A stretch of 64,000 nt of DNA, taken from NCBI GenBank assembly GCA_963700865.1, contig CAVOZC010000003.1:1-64000 (forward strand), in the 5' to 3' direction. The notes under the pieces were generated by a model. It saw only the letters and a list, made by a program, of their open reading frames with translations. It searched no databases and had not been told where the DNA came from. The stretch comes from CAVOGJ01 sp963700865. GTDB taxonomy: Bacteria > Planctomycetota > Planctomycetia > Pirellulales > Pirellulaceae. The position numbers and the translations under genes were made by a program. Shown piece after piece: positions 26,166-34,018 of the stretch (position 1 is its first letter; each line of letters opens with the position of its first letter).

Positions 26166-27386
26166 ATGCGACCGATCCTGAGACTGATTTTCGCCGCCTG
26201 CCTCGTGCTGGCCTGCTTCGGAGTCGCCGTCCGTGGCGAGGACTGGCGGCAATTCCGTGGAGTGGATGGGAAATCCGCGACCAGCCAGCAGCTGCCGATC
26301 GAATTCTCCGCCGATCCACCCCGAAATATCGTCTGGACAACGCCGCTGCCCGGGCGAGCCGTCAATGGGCCCATTGTGGTGGGGGAACGTGTCCTGGCGA
26401 CCTCATCGAGCGGCCATGGTGAGGAGCGGTTACACGTTTTCTGTTTGGATCAGTCGAGCGGCGAGGTGGTATGGGAACGCCGTTTTTGGGCCACCGGTCG
26501 CACGCTCTGCCACCCCTTGAGCGCCGTGGCGGCGGCGACTCCGGCCAGCGATGGCGAGCGTGTGTATGTGCTGTTCTCCTCCAACGATCTGGTTTGTCTC
26601 GATCTCGAAGGGAACGTGCAGTGGGTCCGCGGGCTGGCCCTGGAATATCCCAATGCGTTTGACGACCGAGGATTGGCATCTTCCCCCTGCGTGATTGATG
26701 ATACGCTCGTGGTGCAGGTGGCCTGCAGCGGTGATTCATTCGCCCTGGGAATCGATGCCGTGTCCGGAGTCACCCGCTGGCATGTCTCCTTGGCCAAATC
26801 CACCAACTGGGCCTCGCCGACCTCGGTCGCTTTTCAGGGTCGGCGGTTGGTGATGCTCCAATCGGCGGATCGCCTGCTGCTTTTGGACGCCTCGAGCGGA
26901 GATGTGATCCACAGCATGGAAGCGGAGGGGCAGCTGATTCCCTCCCCAACGCTGGCGGGGGACACCATTTTACTGCCAGCAGCCGGGATGACTGCGGTCC
27001 GGTTTTCCGAGAACTCCGCCGCCGGCGAAGTGATCTTGTGGCGGAGTGAGAAAGTGGCGACCGATGCGGCCAGTCCGGTGGCCAGAGAGAATCAGTTCTT
27101 CGTGATTCGTCCTCCGAGTATCCTGACCGCCGCCACCATTGCGGACGGCGAGGTGCTGTGGAAGAAGCGGTTGAAAGGGTCAAGTTTCTGGGCCACACCC
27201 TTGCTTAATGAGGATCGGCTCTACGTCACCAATACTGAGGGGCTCGTGCAAGTGGTGTCGACGACGGACGGAAAGATCCTGGCGGAAAATGATCTGGCCG
27301 AGGAAATCCTGGGTTCTCCAGCCGCCGCCCACGATGCGCTCTTCTTTCGCAGTACCTCCGGTGTCATCAAGGTCGGGTCCCATTGA
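26166..27386 (+). CDS. Secreted PQQ-like beta-propeller protein
   Basis: A 406-residue exported protein with a signal peptide (MRPILRLIFAACLVLACFG) ending near VRGEDWRQFRG. EDWRQFRGVDGKS is the usual opening of planctomycete propeller proteins. Blades of the PQQ-like type follow: LDQSSGEVVWERRF, LVCLDLEGNVQWVRGL, GIDAVSGVTRWHVSL, LLLDASSGDVIHSM, TIADGEVLWKKRL and VVSTTDGKILAENDL. No quinoprotein active-site disulphide or calcium motif is visible, so it is likely a structural or assembly propeller (BamB-like fold), not a dehydrogenase. It starts 3 bp after the HEAT-like gene and is 110 bp before a membrane-anchored propeller gene. Confidence 0.88.
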   Translation: MRPILRLIFAACLVLACFGVAVRGEDWRQFRGVDGKSATSQQLPIEFSADPPRNIVWTTPLPGRAVNGPIVVGERVLATSSSGHGEERLHVFCLDQSSGEVVWERRFWATGRTLCHPLSAVAAATPASDGERVYVLFSSNDLVCLDLEGNVQWVRGLALEYPNAFDDRGLASSPCVIDDTLVVQVACSGDSFALGIDAVSGVTRWHVSLAKSTNWASPTSVAFQGRRLVMLQSADRLLLLDASSGDVIHSMEAEGQLIPSPTLAGDTILLPAAGMTAVRFSENSAAGEVILWRSEKVATDAASPVARENQFFVIRPPSILTAATIADGEVLWKKRLKGSSFWATPLLNEDRLYVTNTEGLVQVVSTTDGKILAENDLAEEILGSPAAAHDALFFRSTSGVIKVGSH

Positions 27387-27496
27387 GGTCGCATCCGGTG
27401 TAGGAGCCAGCCCGCCGAGCGGTTACGCTGGGAGGAGATCGGTGGCCGATTGAGTGGGGCCGCCGCGCCGTTTCAGGACCAGCAAGGGACGCAGGC

Positions 27497-29149
27497 ATGA
27501 ACGAGGCCATTTCCAGCGACGGCCCCGAGTCGATCTCACGTAAAGTCAGTTATCTTCCCAGCATGAGACTGTGGGCGCTCTGGCTGTTGTGCCTGCTCGG
27601 AATTTCCGTGATTCGCCAGCAAGAGATTGATCTGGCGCTCGTCAACATCATCACGGCGGTACTGACGGGCCTGGTAGCGCTGAGCTTTCTCGTGTGGTGG
27701 TGTTTCGGCAGTTCTTTTCCTCCGGCCGTCCGCTGGTTGATTCCCGTCCTGCTGCTCGTTGGGGCGTCGGCCTTCTCCGTCCGCTACCGCGTGGTGCGTA
27801 CCAGCGGCTCGCTGATTCCGCTGTTTATTCGTCGAGGCGACCCGACGGCGGACGAGCAATTGCCGGCCGTCCCCACCACCATTGTCCAGGCGACGTTCGA
27901 ATTTTCGCCCAGCCGCCCGAGTGACTTTCCCAAGTTCCTCGGTCCGGACGGGGACAGTCGTATCGACGGGCCACCCTTGCAGACCGATTGGTCAAGATTT
28001 CCACCCCGCAAGCTGTGGCAGCGAGAGATCGGTGCGGGTTGGTCGGGTTTCGCGGCGGTCAACGGCTACGCGGTAACCATGGAGCAACGAGGACCGCAGG
28101 AATGGGTGACCTGCTATGAAGTCGAAACGGGCCAGCCTTGCTGGGGCCATGCGATTGACGCGCGCCATGAGACACTCTTCGGTGCCATTGGACCCCGCAG
28201 CACGCCGACGATCTACGAGGGACTCGTCTATGCGTTCGGCGCGACCGGCATCCTGCGTTGCCTTGACGCGAACGGACAACTTGTCTGGCAACGAGACGTC
28301 TTGGAGGATCAGGGAATGACGCTCGCCGAGGCAGAAGCCGCGGTGGCTTGGGGACGAGCCAACTCGCCGCTCGTCATCGACCAACAAGTGGTGATCCCGG
28401 TCGGGGGACCACGGGGGGGACGCTGCATCTCACTGGTGTCGCTGGACCGACTCACGGGCGAGCCGCTCTGGGAAGGCGGTGAATGTCAAGCCAGTTATGC
28501 CAGCCCCGCCCTGCTCACCGTCGCGGGTGTCCCTCAAATCGTGAGCGTGAACGAGGATTTCGTCAGTGGGCACGAGATCGACAGCGGCCGCGTCCTTTGG
28601 ACGTACCCCTGGGACGGACGGTCGGACATGAACGCCAACGTATCCCAGCCACACGTGGTCGACGAACGCTTTATCTTCCTCTCAAAAGGTTACAGCAAGG
28701 GTGCGGAGCTGGTCGAACTGACCCCCGCGTTCGACGGTCCCTGGAATACGGAGACCGTCTGGGCTGGGCGGGTCATGAAGACAAAATTCTCCAATGTCGC
28801 ACTCCGGGACGGTTTCGCGTACGGCTTGGACGATGGCATTCTCAGTTGCGTGCGGCTGGAGGATGGTAAGCGGATGTGGAAGAAGGGTCGTTATAAATAT
28901 GGGCAGCTGCTGATGGTCGGGAACTTACTGCTGGTGCTCGGCGAAGAAGGCGAGTTGGCATTGGTCGAGGCCAATCCTGACCAATTTGTCGAACTCGGCC
29001 GTATCCAGGCGTTGGAGGGACAGACCTGGAATACGCTATGTCTGACCGGCAATCGATTACTGGTCCGCAACTCGGAGCAAGCCGCCTGTTTCGAGTTGGC
29101 AACGACAGAGACGCCCCTTAACGAGCCCCCCGCGCCCGCCGAGGAGTAA
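27497..29149 (+). CDS. Membrane-anchored PQQ-like beta-propeller protein
   Basis: A 550-residue protein with AAGGGA before the ATG. Three hydrophobic helices lie within residues 23-100 (LWALWLLCLLGISVI, VNIITAVLTGLVALSFLVWW, WLIPVLLLVGASAFSV). The propeller starts after FPKFLGPDGDSRIDGPPLQT. Blades include WVTCYEVETGQPCWGHAID, GILRCLDANGQLVWQRDV, RVLWTYPWDGRSDMNANVSQ and ILSCVRLEDGKRMWKKGRYK. It is a clear paralogue of the 600-residue protein at 52009: both end with a segment on the pattern ALEG(Q/K)TWN, NRLLVRN(S)EQAACFEL versus DRLFLRNSREAACFRL. The propeller probably sits outside the membrane. Role unknown; the cluster context suggests an envelope function. Confidence 0.88.
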   Translation: MNEAISSDGPESISRKVSYLPSMRLWALWLLCLLGISVIRQQEIDLALVNIITAVLTGLVALSFLVWWCFGSSFPPAVRWLIPVLLLVGASAFSVRYRVVRTSGSLIPLFIRRGDPTADEQLPAVPTTIVQATFEFSPSRPSDFPKFLGPDGDSRIDGPPLQTDWSRFPPRKLWQREIGAGWSGFAAVNGYAVTMEQRGPQEWVTCYEVETGQPCWGHAIDARHETLFGAIGPRSTPTIYEGLVYAFGATGILRCLDANGQLVWQRDVLEDQGMTLAEAEAAVAWGRANSPLVIDQQVVIPVGGPRGGRCISLVSLDRLTGEPLWEGGECQASYASPALLTVAGVPQIVSVNEDFVSGHEIDSGRVLWTYPWDGRSDMNANVSQPHVVDERFIFLSKGYSKGAELVELTPAFDGPWNTETVWAGRVMKTKFSNVALRDGFAYGLDDGILSCVRLEDGKRMWKKGRYKYGQLLMVGNLLLVLGEEGELALVEANPDQFVELGRIQALEGQTWNTLCLTGNRLLVRNSEQAACFELATTETPLNEPPAPAEE

Positions 29150-29158
29150 GTCACGACG

Positions 29159-29622
29159 ATGCGACTGCGTGAGGCCACGATCAGCGATGCGGTGGCGATC
29201 AGCGATTGTATCTGCAAGTCCATGGGGGAGCACATCGCGCCCACCCTTGCCGCACCGGGCGCGGCTCGTCTGCGGGAACAAATGACCCCATCATCGATCG
29301 AGTCATACCTGGGCGAAGGCTACGTATTCTTCGTCGCTGAGGAGGCCGATCGGCTCGTCGGTGTCGTGGCGATCCGACCCCCGAGCCATCTGTTCTATCT
29401 CTTCGTGGCCTCGCCGTGTCAGCGGCGCGGGATTGGCAGGCAAATGTGGTATCAGGCGCCGACTGGATACTGGACGACTGCCCTGAAGCCGAGATTACCG
29501 TCAACTCTTCTTTGAACGCGATACCCGTCTACCGCCGCTTCGGCTTCGTGCAGGAAGGTGCCGTCCAGCAGGTCGATGACGTAATGTTTCAGCCGATGCG
29601 CTGGATGGCCCATTTTTCGTAG
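29159..29622 (+). CDS. GNAT-family acetyltransferase, frameshifted
   Basis: Starts 9 bp after the propeller gene (MRLREATISDAVAISDCI). The N-terminal half shows GNAT order: YVFFVAEEADRLVGVVAIRP, then LYVA-like YLFVASPCQRRGIGRQMW, the acetyl-CoA pyrophosphate loop. The first frame ends at 29515 with unrelated sequence. The expected continuation DWILDDCPEAEITVNSSLNA and IPVYRRFGFVQEG runs in the next frame to 29622. One missing base near 29450 (restoring QARDWILDD) joins them into about 154 residues. These enzymes transfer an acetyl group to an amine; the substrate is unknown. Either a sequencing error or an early pseudogene. Confidence 0.75.
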
Positions 29623-29654
29623 CCGATTTGGCCAGACTTTGGACGGCGCCGGTT

Positions 29655-29943
29655 GAGGACGGTGGCTGGAAGCCCCCGCCACGTTATGGAGTGCGGCGAT
29701 GCTTCGCCGCACTCCCCGGCCAGCCGGCATGCCGGTGTGATGGACGACGGTGGCTGGAAGCCCAGCCACGTTATGGAGTGCGGCGATGCTTCGCCGCACT
29801 CCCCGCCAGCCGGCATGCCGGTGTGATGGACGACGGTGGCTGGAAGCCCCCGCCACGTTACGGAGTGCGGCGATGCTTCGCCGCTTTCCCCGGCCAGCCG
29901 GCACGCCGGTGTGATGGACGACGGTGGCTGGAAGCCCCCGCCA
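29655..29943. repeat. Tandem array of ~87-bp units with a perfect hairpin
   Basis: Units start GACGACGGTGGCTGGAAGCC at 29655 (GAGGACGG variant), 29743, 29829 and 29917 (partial), with periods 88, 86 and 88 bp. Each full unit contains GGAGTGCGGCGA/TCGCCGCACTCC, a 12-bp stem with a 4-nt loop (third copy imperfect), and the palindrome CCGGCATGCCGG. The array lies between the convergent GNAT and GEVED genes and could act as a bidirectional terminator, but there are no T tracts. Confidence 0.9.
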
Positions 29944-29998
29944 TGACGGGACGGCCGCCACCGTGGCGTTGGCGGCTGCAGGGCGAACATCACACTCG

Positions 29999-32738
29999 TC
30001 ACGCAAGGGCGAACCACCGATCGATCGCCACCTCCCAACTTGCCCGATCTTCGACCGCCGAGTCCTCTCCGACGACCTGGGCAAGCCGCAATCGATCCCG
30101 GGCCAGGAGTCGCTCAAGCTCCGCCGGTTGCACCGTGCGAACCGGTTCGCTGGCGGGACCGCGGTCGATCGACAGGGCCACATCGGGGATGTCACGGGTG
30201 CCGGCGAATTCGTGCCCCAGCGGTCCCGGCGCCGTGATCGCCGGCCGTGGGAATGAACTGGTAAATTTAAACGTATTCCAGATATTGAAATCACTGACTT
30301 CCGTAAACCCATTGGCGTCAAAATCGCCGCCGCACCAGCCCGCGAGCGCGGTGAATTTGTTGTTATTCCACTGGTTGAAGTCGGAAGTGTCGACGAAGCC
30401 ATCCAGAGTGGCGTCACCGGGCAGATACGCCGACGGCAGACCATTCTTGAGCGCCGCATCATTCAGCCAGAGGTCCAGGTCATTGGTGTCGAGGACACCA
30501 TCGTTGTTCAAATCAAAGGCGGCGCTGTAAGCGCCGGTGGCAATCCGGTTCACGAGTGCGTCCACGTCGTCACAGTCGCACAGCCCATCATCGTTAAAGT
30601 CAGTGTCTGTAAGAATCCTGCGCCGGATGATCCTCCACCTCCCCATTGACAACGATTCCCGTCGGCGTGCCCGGACCAGCCGGTCCGAGCACGACCTGCT
30701 CGCTGGTGAATCGCCAACGAGAGAACGTGTTGCCTGTTTGCGAAGCCGCAGGCACATTGAATGTCAGATTGTGCGTACCCGCCGAAAGGAAGAGCACCGA
30801 AAACACCTGATCACCGGGCTCCCAGGTACCGCTTCGATTGAAGTCGACCCAGGCGCTGAGAAAACCATCTTCATTGGCGGTGACTTCGACGGTTGCGGGG
30901 TTTCCAGGAAGGAGCGGGGTGAGAAACTTGACGCCATCTTCGTCATCCGGAGTGGCTCCGTTCAGGTCGTCGCCGTCCGCGGCCAGGGTGGGCTGTCCAT
31001 CGGCCTCGGCATCGACCGCCGAGCCCAGGAAATGAAGATCGTCGATTACATGGAGGGCGCCGTTATTCGCGGCCAACGTGCGATAGAACGGACCATTGGG
31101 GAAGTCTGGCGCGTCGCCCCAATCAAGTCGCCCGCCTTGCCCGTCAAAGATGCAGACATGGTCGATCCACAACTCCTGCCCACCAATCTTGAACGAATCG
31201 ACCGTCCCATCGACGATGAGCACGCCCTTATCCTGGCCAAAGCCACCGACGGGTACGCTCACCACCGTGCCGCCGATGATGGCCCCGTTGATATCCTGGA
31301 AATCTTCAAAGTTGCGGAAGTCGCCATTGATCTCAATGTTCAGATTGCCACCGAATTCGCCGAAATTCAGACTCAGCCCCGGCAGTGGCGCCGCCACGAA
31401 CATGAAATTCAAGAGAATGTTGTTCACGGCCAGATCCTGACCGGCATCGCCAGCCATTTGGACGCCATCGACCTGGGTGAAGCCCAGGTTGGTGGTCATG
31501 CCATTCGAGAACGTAAAGTCCTCGCCGCGAATATTGGCTTGGAAACCGGTGGCGTCTGCCGTGAACAGGTTGCCCACAAAGTACTGGGTGCCCAAGACAA
31601 GGTCTTCAAAATCAATACAAGTATCGTCCCCTTGCTCGACAATTTGATTGCGATAGTCCTCAACCTCTCCAGCCGCGAGGAATCCCGAACCCGTGCCGGT
31701 ACCGGCCGGACCCATGGGGGTCTGGAAATCGGCGAACCGCCAGCGGCTGAACGTCGTACCCAGGTCGGCACTTGCCGGCACCAGGAAATTTCGCAGGTGG
31801 GTACCGATCGGAATAAACTCGGCGGCGAACACCTGATCGGACGCATCCCAGGCTCCATTGCGGTCGAAATCGACCCAGGCATTCAGCCAACCGTCTTCAT
31901 TGGCGGTGACTTCGACGGTAGCAACTTGCCCGGGCACGAGATCAGTGAGGAATACGATTCCGTCTTCATCGTCGGTTCCGGCGATATCATCACCCGTCGC
32001 ACTACCATTCGGTTGTCCATCCGGCTCGGCATCGATCCGCGCACCAAGAAAATGCACATTGTCGATCAAATGCACGGCACCATTATTGGCAGCGACGGTG
32101 TTGTAGGCGGGGCCGTCTGGTGAATCGGGGGCGTCTCCCCAATCGAGCTCTCCGCCTTGTCGCAGGCACACGCCATCCACGAACAATTCCTGGCCGCCGA
32201 TGGCGAAGAAGTTGACGGCTCCATCGATCTGTAACTGGCCCATGTCGTTTCCCAAGCCGCCGATGGGTACCGTCACGGTGGCACCACCGATGTTCAAGCC
32301 GTCGATATCCTTGAAGTTTTCAAAGTTGCGAAAATCGCCGTTGACGATGAGGTTCAGATTGCCACCATACTCGCCAAACTGGACGGTCAAGCCATTGTTT
32401 ACCGGTTGCAGGAAGTCAAATTCGAGCAGGATGTTGTTTACGTTCAGCTCCTGACCGACATCCCCGGCCAGACCTCCATTCTCCACGCGCGTGAAACCGC
32501 CGCTCGTCATCGTGTTGTCACTAAAGGTGAAGGGCCGCCCTTTGATGTCGGCGGCAAAGCCCACGTTGTCGGCGATGAACATGTCGCCCACGTTGTAGGT
32601 GGCTCCGAGTGCCAGGTCTTCAAAGTCAATGCAATCGGCGGCAAGCAAGCGTCGATCTTCGAGCGGCTCGTAACGCAGTCCCGCGCGGCGAAGAGCGTGA
32701 TGGGGGCGACATGGGACGAGAGGGTGCTTCGTCTTCAT
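29999..32738 (-). CDS. Surface protein with duplicated GEVED modules and dockerin-like tail, frameshifted
   Basis: Start at 32738 (MKTKHPLVPC) with AGGAG nine bases upstream. The planctomycete surface motif LEDRRLLAA lies near residue 28. Two homologous modules of ~270 residues follow, each starting CIDFEDL and ending in GEVED: LDWGDAPDSPDGPAYNT/LDWGDAPDFPNGPFYRT, the acidic DDEDGI loop, VEVTANEDGWLNAWVDF and FSRWRF. The first frame stops at 30600. The C-terminal region continues in another frame from about 30640 to 29999: dockerin type I (FNDDGLCDCDDVDALVNRIA, FDLNNDGVLDTNDLDLWL) and two EF-hand units DTSDFNQWNNNKF and EVSDFNIWNTFKF. A single indel near 30610-30645 would unite them (about 910 residues). 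Likely an extracellular calcium-binding structural or adhesive protein. Confidence 0.82.
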
Positions 32739-33081
32739 CAGGTGGACTCCTGGCGTTCTTCGTGATGGAATGCGAATACGGCAAGTCAGTCGGCACGCAC
32801 CTGTTGTCGTAACGAGAGAATACAAATCCGGCAAGTAGCGCCCAGGTTTCGTTACGCGGGCTCATGAATTCTGGCGCACGTTCGAACGAATCGCCCTGCC
32901 AGCAGCTGTGTCCCACCCTGCGCCAAGCGCGGTTGGTAAATTTAACGTGAAGATTTGTCCGTTCACGAGTGGCCGCGACCCGTGACGTCATCAATCCGGG
33001 AGGAACGACCTGGGCGACTTGTCGGCATTCGGCACGGCCGCACGTGCCGATCGTCTCAAGTACGGCAGTTCTGGAGACGTT
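32739..33081. other. Intergenic between GEVED and GATase genes
   Basis: About 340 bp, both neighbours on the minus strand. CGGCACGGCCGCACGTGCCG (33030-33049) can fold into a hairpin downstream of the GATase stop, without a T run. The segment TAAATTTAACGTGAAG near 32938 is AT-rich and may be part of the promoter of the surface-protein gene. Confidence 0.4.
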
Positions 33082-33807
33082 TTAGCCGTCGGCCCCGCTC
33101 CGCACCCAGTCCACAAAGGCCGGCAGTAACCGATTCGCAGCTGGGGTTTCGGAACATGTTTCAGAAAACGTCTCGATCGTCTGCCCGGTAATCCTTTGGA
33201 CGTATTCCGGGTAATTCACCACCCGCTGCATGAACTCGCGCAACTGCAGTTCGGGATGAAATTGCGTGCAGTAGATGGGACGATCGGCGAAGCAGAAGGC
33301 CTGGTTCGCGACGCGATCGGTCGACGCCAGCAAGACCGCTCCCGGTGGCAGCACGTCCACAATATCTTGATGTCCCATATGGCCGAGGAAGGTGGCCGGG
33401 AGGTGACGGAAAAGTCGATCTGCGCGGCCAGCCGCCGTGAGCCGCAAGGTGTGCGTGCCCACTTCGGCCCGTTCCAAGTCCGTCACGACCTGGCCTCCCA
33501 ATGCCGCGGCCATGGCCTGAAAACCCCAGCAGGAGGCAAAGGTCGGCTTGCGGCGATCATGCAGCCAGCACATCGTCTCCAACGCGGGACTGAGCCAATC
33601 GCCTCCCGTCACGACCGAGTAGTTGCCCGATCCGCCGATCAGGACGATGTCGCTGGCGTCCAGTTGCTGACGAGTCGGTTGGGAGGAAAGCAAGTCGACC
33701 ACGGTCAGACATGCCGGTTCGCACGACAAGACCCTGGCGAAGCAGCCGACTTCCTGAGTCCGCATGGGATCGTCCGCATCGCGAATCTGGAGGAGAAGGT
33801 ACTGCAT
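33082..33807 (-). CDS. Class I glutamine amidotransferase-like protein
   Basis: A 241-residue protein starting MQYLLLQIRDADDPMRTQEV at 33807. Upstream in-frame sequence is repeat DNA, so the longer reading is rejected. The class I triad is present: Cys93 in FASCWGFQAMA, and His184/Glu186 in CTQFHPELQL. The oxyanion-side motif IVLIGGSGNYSV takes the place of the usual ILSGGP. Stand-alone members of this family, often annotated as GMP-synthase-like amidotransferases, hydrolyse gamma-glutamyl bonds; the partner is unknown. No clear ribosome binding site is visible. It is flanked by repeats and surface-protein genes, which tell nothing about its role. Confidence 0.85.
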   Translation of the reverse strand: MQYLLLQIRDADDPMRTQEVGCFARVLSCEPACLTVVDLLSSQPTRQQLDASDIVLIGGSGNYSVVTGGDWLSPALETMCWLHDRRKPTFASCWGFQAMAAALGGQVVTDLERAEVGTHTLRLTAAGRADRLFRHLPATFLGHMGHQDIVDVLPPGAVLLASTDRVANQAFCFADRPIYCTQFHPELQLREFMQRVVNYPEYVQRITGQTIETFSETCSETPAANRLLPAFVDWVRSGADG

Positions 33808-33888
33808 GGGGAGGCCGGATGAGCTCAACCGTGAAACAAGCTTCAGAATACCAGGAAATCCGTGGGACAGGCATCCTGCCTGGTCGCC

Positions 33889-34012
33889 GAATTGGCCAGA
33901 CTTTGGACGTTCGACGCAATGAGGTTCCAAGCGCTTGCGAGCTCGGCTACGTAGGCCAAGGGGGTAGCCGAGGTCGCCAGACTTTGGACGCCGCTGGTTG
34001 ACGGCTGTGGCG
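33889..34012. repeat. Dispersed repeat with GCCAGACTTTGGACG core, two copies
   Basis: GAATTGGCCAGACTTTGGACG at about 33889 and GAGGTCGCCAGACTTTGGACG ending near 33990; the second continues CGCTGGTTGACGGCTGTGG. A third copy at 29629-29675 has the same core followed by GCGCCGGTTGAGGACGGTGG and leads into the 87-bp array. The spacer between the two copies here contains AGCGCTTGCGAGCTCGG. Confidence 0.7.
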
Positions 34013-34018
34013 GGAAGC

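Noticed and set aside
30537..32123. A 528-codon plus-strand frame opposite the GEVED gene
   Set aside because: It is the antisense shadow of the GEVED/dockerin gene, whose motifs, surface signal and ribosome binding site are on the minus strand.
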